This document shows, piece by piece, positions 37,866 to 49,195 of a DNA stretch of 64,000 bases. Each line of letters starts with the position of its first letter. The first letter of the stretch is position 1. Made by a program: the position numbers and the translations under genes. Under the pieces are notes generated by a model. The model was not told the DNA's origin, did not search any database, and saw only the letters and a list, made by a program, of their open reading frames with translations. The DNA comes from Euglena gracilis (taxonomy: Eukaryota > Euglenida > Euglenophyceae > Euglenales): assembly GCA_039621445.1 (NCBI GenBank), contig CP154956.1, forward strand, positions 5,144,170 to 5,208,169. The letters run 5' to 3'.

Positions 37866-40800
37866 GAGCCCGCGGTGTCTGAGGAAAGTCCCCGACAAAT
37901 CGTACGCCCTGAGGCAGACCGACAAGAAAGGGCAGGGCACCGAGGGCGAAGCACAAAGACCTTGGCATGGCCTCAAAAGGTCAAAGGTGTCGCAGTCCTG
38001 ATACTGCAAAAACTGATACTGCAGTGCACCATTTATCCCGAAGAATTTTTAATGGGGAGCGTGAATTAATCCTCAAAAGCACAAGCGATCTGAGAGGCAC
38101 GCTCAAAAACCTGATTCCCCTTGGGGGGGGAATCAAATTTCGGGCCCTTCCCTCGGTTCCCTATGGAAGGTAATATAGCCCGGCGCGGTGGAAAGTTTAC
38201 CCCAAGCACTCTGCAACCTCGCCGAAGATTTTCAATCCCCGGCTGGTTGAATTTTTTCACGGCAATCGCACTATATTTCAAAAAAATTGAATTTAAGATG
38301 CGGATTCATGTGAGGTGCTGAGGGTGGACGGGTTAAATGATTACAAAAAATATGTTTTTGCACATGATGCCGTAATATTCCATCATAATTTTTCCCGATG
38401 ACAAATGGTGGGGGACGGGCTTTATTCAGAAACGATTTGCCCCAAAGAAAGAGCATAAACCAAAGAAATTACAAGGGCACAACGGGGGAAATGAGAACCT
38501 TTCAAAAAAAAAACTTGCTTCAGAGTTCGCTCAATTTGGCTTTGAGGGGTTGGGGGTGCCATTTTGAGCCGAATCAAAAATAATTTTTTCTTCTCAGTCC
38601 AATGCTCTTGTGTTTTCTTTGCATTTCTTTGTGAATCCAGAGGTGGTTTGTCCAAATCCATTTCCCCCCTTTCAAAATAGGAGCCAAGATAAACCCAAAT
38701 TACATGCAGCTCTCATTCAGGACGTTCACAATATCCATGAATGGGGAATAAAAAAAAAATGGTTGTAGAAATTTTTATTCATGGGGAGAAAATTGGTGTC
38801 TTTAAGCGCGGGTGTGCACGTTTGCTGGGCTGTGGTCAGATTGCTTCTTCCGTACCACGCTAAGGAGAAAGGCAATGAGAGAAGCAAAGGAGAAGCAAAG
38901 GAGAAAGCAATGCACCGCTTAGCGAAAAAAAAAGGGCCCAGTGAGGATCAAGGCTTCACGGCCAGAAAAATGGTGAAGGCGTCAGCATGTGTGTTATACC
39001 GCTGGTGGGCCCATTGCCAACAGGGCCCCCCATGGAGAGGGAATGCAACAGGAGTGCCACCCTGCCCCCGAGACCGCCTCCCCCGACACTTGACCCTTGT
39101 ACACTCGTGTTCTTTTCATATTTTTGGGGGGAATTAATGTGGGATATGGGCGGCTACCTCATGCCAGTGGGCCCCAGGCCCGTCATACAAGTGGAATTCC
39201 GGTCTGTTTGCCTGCTTTCGAAATTGGGGTGTTTCTGCTGCGCAGATGCCCGCACTAAGCCCAAACTCACTGGGCCGATCCCCCCCCCCTTTGGTGGGAT
39301 ATCTCTCCCAGCCATGCCATCGCTAACCGAACCCCCGAGGGGGGTCGGTCACTTTGGCCACTGGGGCCAAAATGTCTCAAACCCAATGGATTTTGACCAA
39401 AAAAGCGCCTTCGCCACAGGTGGCCACCTTCCCACCCCCCCCCCCCCCCCGGGGGGGTTTTTGGGCACCGAGCTGGGGCCCCAGGGGGGGGTCTTATTTG
39501 GGGGGGGGGGGTGTTATTTGGGCGCTCGAAATCGGCCCCCCGAGGATGGGGGGGGTGTTATTTGGGCGGGGGGTTTACCATTATTTGGGAGGGGGTTTAC
39601 GCTCCCAAACCCACCCGAAAACGAAAACCACGCTGTGGTCAAAAAGGCGTGCTTTTGGAGGAATTGATCCACGCGCCATGTTCCCATATTGCTGTTGGTT
39701 GATTTTTACGGTTCAATGGGGGGGCAGTTCCGGGTTGTAAAAAAATCTGCAGGGTGACTAGACCACACTCCCTGAGTGTATCCCTGAGTACACATTTTCC
39801 CGACCTGTGCGCTTTGGCGAGGGACTTCAAGTGATTTTATCTTTCTTGCCACGTGGCTCATCTGCACAGTACTCGATACAAAGGGCTGGGTTGTGGTCCC
39901 CTTTGGTCAAGGAACCCCCCACCCACTTAAATGGTGCAACCTGAATGGTCCCGACCCAACACCATGCCTATGTTAGTCCCCCACCAAGGAAAAAAATGCG
40001 GGAAATACTGTTTTTTTTTGTGCCTGGCGCCGCAAAAAACAGTTGGAGGTGAAGGTCCTGGGCGGACCACTGAACAAAACAGTTTCACAAAAAATATGAT
40101 ATGTTTTTTTTGTGGAATATATATACATTTCACAAAAAAATATTTTTTTTTACAAAATATACATATTTATTTATACATTTTATTTTTACAAAAATAAAAA
40201 ACAAAAAAATTGCTGATCCACCAATTCAAGAAATATTTCCCAAAACGTGAGCAATTCTTCTCTCCAAAACACACGTACGAGTGGTCTGAGACCCACAAAA
40301 GGTCCAAAACAACCCAAACTGGCGAGAAATGGCCCAAAAGGAAGGACTCTCCACCTGCCACACCTGTCTGGCAACAAATGTAAAACGAAGCACTTTCGGC
40401 CCCCGTTAGCAACAAACTTTTAACCTCAAATTAAATGACCCGAAATGCAACTCTGGGCACTTTTTTTGGGGAAAAAACTGTCAAAAAAAATAAACTTTCC
40501 GCTTTGTGCTGCCTCTGCAATGGGGGCAGGGTGTGACACCCTCCTTCTCTTTGGACCTTGGGAAAAAATAGAGAATCCCCTTGGTCCTGAAAGGGTGATG
40601 TTTTGGGGGGGCATCATTTTTTTTTAAAGCGCCTTAAAAAACCTGCAAATGCCTTAAAAAGCTCCTTAAATATTTTAGTCAAAATGCCTGAAAATGCCTC
40701 AAAATTCCTTGAATAGTTGGGCTGCCAGGATTTTCTCCATCCGAGCAAAAATGAAAAGCGCAATATCTCGGCAAAGAAAGGCAAACTCCGGGAAGAAAAA

Positions 40801-41386
40801 TATTTTTTGGCATCGCTGGAACATTGTCTATCCAACCAAATCTCAAAAAATGTATTTTTTCTTTTTACTTTTTATTTTCGAACACATGCAAAATCAAAAC
40901 ATTGATGCGATGCCCGGACAGCCCTTTGACTGCCTGGAAAATAACGCCTTAAAATGCCGTAAATGCCTTGAAATTGAAATTGAAAATTGAAAATTTTGAA
41001 TGAAAATGAAAATGAAAATGAAAAATTGAAAAAAGAATGCCTGAAAACACCTGAAATTTTGAAATTTCCTCAAAAATAATCCCCCCCTCAAGTTTACCAC
41101 CAAAATCCAAGCAACAGCACCCCCCCTCCCCACCCCTGCAGGACGGTGCATTCGACCGTCAATCTTTTTTTTTTTTTGCCGAAGATCGGCAAAAAAATGG
41201 AGATAAAACTCGCAGTATGTGGCCGAAATCAGGTGCACTTTGGGGAAAAACGGATGTCTGGATGATGAACTTCAAAAAACACCATTTCGTTTTTTCCCCC
41301 ATGATTTCCGACCTCATTTAATACCTGGACTCAGCAGAACTTTGGCGGCAATGAAACAGGGTCTTGGTTCTTCTGCAAAGGGGGGT
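37866..41386. other. No gene supported
   Basis: AT-rich and G/C-run-rich non-coding sequence. Short open frames have no domain. G tracts cluster at 39420-39600, and TAT/AAA-rich sequence lies at 40085-40210. Confidence 0.5.
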
Positions 41387-41725
41387 TTATATCAACTGAA
41401 GGTCAGGGGCAAAACCACAGCGCACTCCATCCATATTTTTCATCCATAATGCATGACAGCATTTGGCTGAACTTTCTGGGACAGTGGAATGGGGGGAATG
41501 GGGGCGAGGGAAGGCCCCGCATCTGTGTGTTGGAACAACACTCAGCCGCAGCGATGTGCCACAGCAATGTGCCGACTGAGACAACGATGCTGAGAGATGG
41601 GATGGCAATGGCATGCCGGAAGAAAGGACGGTGTCAATCATTGCCTGAATGCTGTCCAAATTGATATCAGACCATCTCATCCGCAAAAAAACCCCCAAAA
41701 TTCCCCGGGCATATGTTTGGTCCAT
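41387..41725 (-). other. Unassigned open frame, minus strand
   Basis: 112 codons with a plausible composition at the start (MRWSDINLDSIQAMIDTVL) and Cys/His/Ser later. I recognise no family. There are no splice sites or neighbours to support it, and it could be a degraded exon or chance. Confidence 0.2.
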
Positions 41726-41845
41726 ATCTGACGACTTTCATTTTCGTGGATGGGAATTTTTTTGACAATACACACACACACTTCCTGAATAGACACATAG
41801 ACACATGTGCTCCCAATGGGGGAGCACATGTGTACACGCGAGGGG

Positions 41846-41916
41846 TGTGTACGTGCGTGTTTGTTGTGTGTATTGTGTGTGCTGTGTTGCGTTGTGCTGT
41901 GTGTTTGTGTGTGTGT

Positions 41917-41951
<35 letters not shown>
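41846..41951. repeat. GT-rich microsatellite
   Basis: An imperfect (GT)n region, purest at 41919-41951. Confidence 0.92.
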
Positions 41952-41954
<3 letters not shown>

Positions 41955-42393
41955 CATGTGCATGCACATTTGCCTCTTTTGGAATGAAGGGAGCAACACA
42001 GAAGCTGCCTGCTGCCCCATTCCCCACCTCGCAGCGCACCGACGGGGGAACCTCCTCTGGGGTTCAGAGGGAAGGGGGGGGGGCGATATGTACACGGGAG
42101 GAGGCTGGGCCAGGAGCCGGCTTCCACACACAAAAAGCACGCCCGTCAGCCGTGCCAATGGCGGGGCTTCTCCGCTTTCTCCGACAATGAATCCATTTCC
42201 TCGGACTTGCCCCGATTTGCGGAGTTTGAGTACTGCTGCATTCGGTGAGTAAATGACAACAAAACAGCCGTTGATCCCCCCCCGCCCCCTCCCCCAACCC
42301 CGGCCAGCCTCCCCAACAGGCTTGCTCAAGGACCTCGGGGGAGGGGGCCCACAGGCTGGTCATTTGGAAGAAAACTCTGGCTTGATCCCCCTA

Positions 42394-42429
42394 ATTTTTT
42401 TGCTCCGCCGCTGCGCGGAGCAAAAAAAT
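42394..42429. other. Perfect 15-bp hairpin
   Basis: ATTTTTTTGCTCCGC and its exact complement surround the 6-nt loop CGCTGC. The arms include seven T and seven A, giving a terminator-like look, but no gene ends here. Confidence 0.85.
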
Positions 42430-42437
42430 GGGGTGGG

Positions 42438-42510
42438 AGTGAGGTTTTAATGTTTTTGGGCGGATTTTGTTCCAAAAAATAACACAAAGATGGCCAAAAT
42501 GGACATTATT
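42438..42510. repeat. Dispersed repeat family 1, partial copy
   Basis: GTTTTAATG...TTTTTGG.GGATTTTGTTCCAAAAAA..AAGATGGCCAAAATGG resembles 55951-56025 and, less fully, 46686-46760. The class is unknown. Confidence 0.55.
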
Positions 42511-42748
42511 TGGCAAGTTTGGAGGCATAAAAAGAACACTGAAAAAATTACCACTAGCTGACCTTAGCACCACCCACCCGGGGGTCCACTAGGATTTACA
42601 TGCGTTCCACTAGGAACACGGGTGAGGGCAAGATGGCAGGGTAGGGGGAAGTTCCTAATATAAATAAATCCTAATAAATCCTGATAAACAAACTGAAAAT
42701 TCTTCCTGATAAAGAGGCAAAGGTTTCGGATGGGCGTTATGTTTGGTA

Positions 42749-42800
42749 TAGGTTTAGGGTTAGGATTAGGGTTAGGATGAGGAAGGGATAGGGTTTGGGT
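42749..42800 (+). repeat. Degenerate telomere-like TTTAGGG/TTAGGG array
   Basis: GGTTTAGGGTTAGGATTAGG and neighbours form a few degenerate telomere-like units inside ordinary sequence. It is too short to mark a chromosome end. Confidence 0.6.
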
Positions 42801-44640
42801 AAGGAAAAAGATCTGGGAGGGGGGTGGTAGGGTGGGGGGTAGGGGTCCCGGGTTCGTTCCATGCCACGGGGCTGGGCAAACATTCATTAAATGTGGTTTG
42901 CAAAAGGCGTGTGAACCAGAAACTATTTCTGGGTGTCCGCAAATAAACCACAAAAAATCTTTTGGTGTGCACAAAACTCGATCGTAAAACAATAACTAAA
43001 AGCGGAATGATCTTAAGACACTTTACTTTGGGGACGGCGTCAAATTTTGGCCTTCGGCACCTTTGATGCCGAAAGAAATTAGTCACTTTGAAGGGGGTAA
43101 ACCAAAATGTTCGTAAAAAATTTTGGCCACTTTGGGGGGGAATTTGAGGGGGGGGGATGAGGGTAATTGAACTAATCTCGTCCATTTTGCCATGCGGATC
43201 GAAACTTTTGTTGATTTCCTTTTCGACATGGTAAAGAAGCTTTGCTTGGGGTTCTTTAAAGAAAGTTATGCACAAAACTACACAAAAAAAAACAGCTTAG
43301 CAGGCTTTGAGTCCACACTTGGAGGCTCCTCTTCAAGCTCAACTGGATTCCACTGTGTCTTTTTTTTAATAAAAAAAAGGCAAAAAAACAGAAAAAAAAA
43401 AAAAAAAAAAAAAAGAAAGGAAATAATTGTTGATGCATACCAATTGAATTGTTTCTAAAGCGTGGCAAATTCTCTTACCAATAAATGTGTACAAGAGGCC
43501 AGCGGCAACGTAAAAGCACAAAATTACCCTAATAGGAAGGAAAGGTCTAAAATTATATGTAACGGCCCAAATTGACCAAAAAATATGCAGTCAAAATATG
43601 GGCAAATATGCTGTGGAAAACTCGAAACCTCGAAATATGCACTGAATGCAAAATATGCACTTTTTGGTAAAAAAAATACAATATATGTGCTAAACAGGGG
43701 GGGGGGAATATGCAACTTGGCCCTTCAAATTATGCGAGCCAAAAAAATGCAAAAAAAATGCAAAAAAAAGTGCAAAAAAAATGCAAAAAAATGCAACTTG
43801 CATAAAATCCCTGAGAAAAAGGCTGGAGTACAACAGAGTTTTGCTGCCTGAAATCCGTAAACATGTGACAATGCTGGTGTACCTGTCAATGATTCACAAA
43901 GAAGACCTGAAGCAAGCACTGAAGCTTTGAAAATCAACATGAATGGTACCTTCACGTTTAGTCTAAGCAAATCGTCCCTCCAGGTCAACAAAAACAAACT
44001 TGGAAAACATTCACTCCTCTGCAAAGCTGCCGTTTAATAGGGTGAAAGTATCAAAGACACCAGGCAACTGCAGAGGGACCAGAGACAAAACATGACATGG
44101 CGACCAACTACAAAAAAGTTTTCCAGGGCAAAATATTTTATGCAAAAAAATGCAAATTTCGGAAAAACCTGATTATGCAAAAAAAATGCAAATTATGCAA
44201 GTTGCGTACCCCCCCCCCCCCGGTGCTAAATCTGCGAAACATGCGCAAAATATGCAGTCCGCATATTTCCCCCCATGGATTGTTTCATTGGTGCTTCGGA
44301 AAGAGATGACGATGCAAAAAAACTATTTTGGCGTCCACAAGAGAACCACAAAAAATTTTGGTGTCCCCCGGCGAACCACAAAACTACAACCTTGGTGTAC
44401 CACACCACCACAAATGAATGTCTGGGCTGGGGCGGCCGGGGCAAAAACCACAGTGACAAAGGGCCCCCGGGGCTTTGTTTTAGGTTATCAGCAACTTTGC
44501 GTTCATTTCCGCTGCTTTCGAAACTTTTTGAACGGTGGTTTTCCATTTCATGAGCACATTTGATTGGGACGGCTAATTATTGTTGATTAATTGTATTTTA
44601 TTTGATTGACATTTTGACATTTGATTTATTTGTTGATTAA
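42801..44640. other. No gene supported
   Basis: A-rich sequence with a poly(A)-like tract at 43393-43415 and many AAAAATGC words (43740-43800, 44140-44190). Nothing coding is recognised. Confidence 0.5.
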
Positions 44641-44646
44641 TTTTGT

Positions 44647-44812
44647 ATGTATATATATATATATATATAACAAATGATGATGATAATCATAACAACAACA
44701 ACAACAACAACAACAACAACGACGACGACAACAACAACAACAACAACGACGACGACGACAACAACAACAACAACGACGACGACGACGACGACAACAACAA
44801 CAACAACTATAG
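44647..44812 (+). repeat. TA run followed by AAC/GAC trinucleotide microsatellite
   Basis: (TA)n at 44650-44669, then alternating blocks of (AAC)n and (GAC)n to 44812. Confidence 0.95.
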
Positions 44813-45174
44813 CAAGCAAGGAGTGTTGATAATGGCAGCTAAGATGTCATCAACCCAAAATGGACTGCTTCTGGAGCATCTTGTCTCGTGCCAAGGAAAT
44901 ATATTTTTTTGCGACCATCGTTCAACATCGTTTTTTAACTCTCTCTCCAGAACAAAAAAACATATACGCACTTCAACAAACACAATGTTCCGAAGAAGTC
45001 GCTTCCTGGAAATGCTTCAATATACAACCATCTCCCGACGATGCATCACTGGGCTAGCCAACTAGGGAGGCAAACTATTGGAGATGGCAACCTCGGAGGC
45101 AACGAGGAAGCATAAAATAACGGCGGAGGTGGACCCGCTGCACCTCTGTAAAAGACGTGAGCACTCAAAAACGG

Positions 45175-45362
45175 AACCTGAGACTTCTGACTTGACTAAG
45201 AAGTCACTTCTCAGTCAAATCAGACTTAACTTCTTAGTCAAGTCTACTTGACTTCTTAGTCAAGTCTGACTTGACTACGAAGTCACGTCAGACTTGACTA
45301 AGAAGTTGAGTCAGACTTCTTGACTTGACGTCAAGAAGTCAGACGTCAAGTCAGACGTCATA
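45175..45362. repeat. Palindromic satellite built on GACTTGACTAAGAAGTC
   Basis: The 17-mer and its reverse complement GACTTCTTAGTCAAGTC alternate with small changes over about 190 bp. Each unit can pair with its neighbour. Confidence 0.85.
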
Positions 45363-46123
45363 GACGAAATAAAATGAAATTTAAATAATAAAGCTCAGGG
45401 GGGGGGAACTACGATCTACAATTTTCAAGCTTGCATTATATACTTTCGACACCAGAAATCCTCGAAATGTTCCCCCGAATTCGGTGAGAGTCCTAGCCAG
45501 AACACAACAGAGGAAATCTCAGGGGGAACATCGCGGGGGGGGGGGGTTGACGCAACTTTTGCCAAATGGAAAACCAAAAAAAAAATGACTGCTGGCACAG
45601 GTTGAGGTGACCACCCAGGGGCGCAGCAGCAGCCAGAGAGCTGAGAGTTGGTAAGGTAGACAAAAATGGCTCGAGAGGGAGGGGACAGGCCTCTGGCGGG
45701 CCAGCTGGCAACCTCTTTCCCAAAAGAAAAGGTTTGTTCAAATGCTCTTCGTTTTTTGACCCCGAGGTCTATTCAATTCCTGTGCGAATCGTCCTCCAAT
45801 CCTGACGTACTGGGAAAGCTTGAAGGCAGGTTTTTGGAAACTCAAAAACAGATGCACATTAACACACCCACACCCACACCTACACCCACACTCACACAGC
45901 CACACAAACATTGTGCAAAGTATTGAATAAAGACCAGCTCAGGAGAGGGAGCTCAAAAATAAAAAACTTTGAGCACATAGCCCAACTGCAAATGAGAATC
46001 AAAAAGGATTGAGGTGCCTGTCCTATTTGATTCCCATTTGCAATGGGAAATGTGCTCTAAAATCGGAGCTGCCCTCTTTGGCATGCAAAAGTAAAAAAGT
46101 CCCAGCTCGTCTTGCACCACACA

Positions 46124-46467
<344 letters not shown>

Positions 46468-46589
46468 ATCAATCATGCATGGGTTCGGAGATTTTTTCTT
46501 GGAAAAACTCTTCAGCCCCTGTATTGATGGCTTGGTATTAGGCTTTTGCCTATAGACCTGGGAGGGGTCGACTGGTTTTCCATTTTGCT

Positions 46590-46760
46590 AGACACTGGGG
46601 AAGAAAAGTGAGGAGCTGGACCCCCTCCCGTCGGCGTCCCCCGACTGGGAAAACTTCCTCCAATGCTGTTCTGCAGGTGGAAATGAGGCCTTTTAATATG
46701 CTCGTGTTGTGTTACGTTTTTTTTACATGTGATGCTATTATTTGGCTGATTTTGTTAGTT
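46590..46760. repeat. Dispersed repeat family 1, copy
   Basis: GACTGGGAAAACTTCCTCCAATGCTG...GGTGGAAATGAGGCCTTTTAAT parallels 55898-55965. Confidence 0.55.
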
Positions 46761-47054
46761 TTTTTTTTTACCGCCAGAATGCCCCAAAAACAACGACTGT
46801 CATGGCCTTTGGACCAAAATTTCGACAGCCATTGGGGAGGAGGCGTTAAGCCCAAGCCTCCTGGCTGAATGCCTGAGAAGAGGGGCCAAATTGACCCACA
46901 ACCCCGAAAAACCGAACAACAACAAGAAGGAGGAGGAAGCCGTCGCTGTCATCGAGGGCAACGTGGTTGATGTTGATGCTGCAGTTGGTGCTGGCGTGCT
47001 AACAACCACAAGAATTTTATTGGCACCACTGAGTTCTTTTGGACAGTCCGGTGT

Positions 47055-47364
47055 GTGGGGGGGGTATGGCGAGCCAACAGCATCGCCAATCAGGGGCCGA
47101 AGCTGCCTTGTTCTCGGTGCTTTGCCGATCCGACCTCAATGAAAGAAATTGCCACAGCCCAGCAGTCAGCAAACGACCCACAGGCCATTGCTGCATGGCG
47201 GAAAGCTCTGGGGGGGGGGTCAAGGAAACTTGAGCAGGGGGGTCAGTGCGAACGCAGCAAGTACTTATAACTGCGCGGCAACGTACTGGCACAGAAACCT
47301 TATTCCGTGGGAATGGAAGAAGGAAGCATGGGCAAACATGAAGCCAATCCTTGAAATGCGGTAA
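47055..47364 (+). other. Possible coding fragment, plus strand
   Basis: An open frame to 47270 contains PCSRCFADPTSMKEIATAQQ and DPQAIAAWRKALGGG, with protein-like composition. A second frame takes over to 47364 (WHRNLIPWEWKKEAWANMK). I recognise no family. A broken gene or exon is possible, and chance is not excluded. Confidence 0.25.
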
Positions 47365-48081
47365 AAGTCACAATAGCCAGAATGACGGAACCGAAGTCTG
47401 TGGCCAATGCTCCCCGGCGGGGACGGTGGTATAAATACAACACGCTCGCTGGCACTTAGGCGCGGGGTGTGAATGCGTTTGGCAGCTCACGCTGCCTTGG
47501 GACCAAAAGAAACGCAAACACACGGCGAACGAGGTTCAATACAAACTGCGTACAACCATTGCTTACCCCCCCCCCCCAAATAAGACCCCTTGGGCCGACT
47601 GAATAAAAATACTAAACCAGACCCCTCTAACAAGCCCCCCCCCCGAAAGCGAAAGGCGCCAGAGACAGCGAAAAATTCCTGGAAAATTACTGAAATCCAA
47701 GCAAGACATGAAAATGATGAATACTATGATCTCCTTTTGGGACCTTTGAGAACAAACGACCATGCAATGCTGAATTTGTATCAATTCACACATGGCGCGA
47801 AGTGCCGAAAGAAAAACTATCATGTTTTGGAAACCCTAAAAATGAAGGTTGTTTGGGAGTCAACGAAAAAACCAAAAATGACCACTTCTTATTTATTGGG
47901 GGGTTGAGGGGATAAATGCGAAAAGATTTATCCGCTCTTAAATAATGTCCCTCTTCAAAGAGACCAACCAACCAACTTGCGTGGGAAATTCAAAGTCAAA
48001 TTCAAATAATTCTGGATCTTTTTCCGGAATGGGGCGGGTCAGGTTGGTCACCCCGGCCCAATGTCCTGGCCCTCAAGAGCC

Positions 48082-48116
48082 CCCAAGCCAGCCAGCCAGC
48101 CAGCCAGCCAGCCAGG
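48082..48116 (+). repeat. CCAG/AGCC tetranucleotide repeat
   Basis: Seven or so tandem CCAG units. Confidence 0.9.
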
Positions 48117-48734
48117 CGAAAACTCCCGTTCCAGTCACCCCAAAGTGGGGGGGGGGCGTCACCAAGCAATGGCAGGCTGCCGGCACGTTGGTGGGCAAAG
48201 AGGGGGGGGCGGCAGCCAGGCCCTGGCCCCGACCCCGGTCCTGTCTGTGGGCTGGGTGGTCCGCTGCCCGGGGGACACGCGGCGACTCGCAGCCGTTCCC
48301 GGACCAGGCTGTTTTTTTTACCAACCCCGGGGGGGAGGGGGGGTGCGGAGTGCCTATGAGTGCCTGCCCAGGCAGGCCCCCCCCCCCCCGGGGTGGGGTC
48401 GGCACCCGACTAAAACACAGCCTGCCCCGGACCCCCTCCGAAACAAGCCACGGGACTTCAGTTCAAGTCGTGACCCCCTGCTGGGCCGATCAGGGTTCGA
48501 CACAAGGGGAGGTGAGGGGGGTCGGACCCCCCCCCCCGTCCAGCGGGACCGTCCTTGTGTCCAACCCCTGGGGCCGATTCTCGCCGGCTTTCATTGAGTA
48601 TTGTTACATTGGTTGTCATTCGTGGCGGGGGGGAGAAGACTAAATTGAGGGGAGGTCCTGCTGGCACGACACAGGGCCTGCAAACAACCCTGTCTTATGA
48701 TTGGTCCCCGACAGGGCATTTTTTAACGACCCTC

Positions 48735-48845
48735 GGGGGGAGGTCCAGCTCAGAGGCTAAAGGATTTGGGCTGGCTGAAAAAGCTCCTGGCTGATGCCCC
48801 CCCCCCCCCCTCCCCCCAAGGGGGCCTGGGCTTGAACTGGGCCTT
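48735..48845. repeat. Dispersed repeat family 2, copy 1
   Basis: GGTCCAGCTCAGAGGCTAAA, GGGCTGGCTG and a C-run then GGGGGCC block match 56830-56945 in order. Confidence 0.6.
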
Positions 48846-49084
48846 ACACAGGTCAACTGGGTGGGTGGGGAGGCGGGGGGGGCGCGGGTGGCCGTCGAAA
48901 AACAAGATCGTGAAATCAAGGAAGCGTACTGGATCACGTGGGGGCAAGAGGGCCCGTAGCAACATTCGTACCAAAACGACTCGCCACAAGGTGCAAAAAT
49001 AAAATCGATTTTTTGGACCCCAAATTTGCCCTGGCCAGCCCCTTTCCGACCCATTTTCGCCCATTTTGCATCCCGAAAGGGAAA

Positions 49085-49195
49085 AATTCATTACTGTCCA
49101 GCTGCCCTTGGGGGGCTGAAAAATAAAATTAAACTTGTTGGGGGGGGGAGGAGGGACCGGGGCTGGAAAAAAGCTGCTGGCTGGCTGGACCCTCC
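49085..49195. repeat. Dispersed repeat family 3, copy 1
   Basis: TTACTGTCCAGCTGCCCTTG ... GGGACCGGGGCTGGAAAAAAGCTGCTGG matches 57590-57680 (TTACCGTCCAGCCACCCTCA ... GGGAAAAAAGCTCCTGG). Confidence 0.6.

Noticed and set aside
42394-42429. Rho-independent bacterial terminator
   Set aside because: The setting is eukaryotic and no gene ends there.
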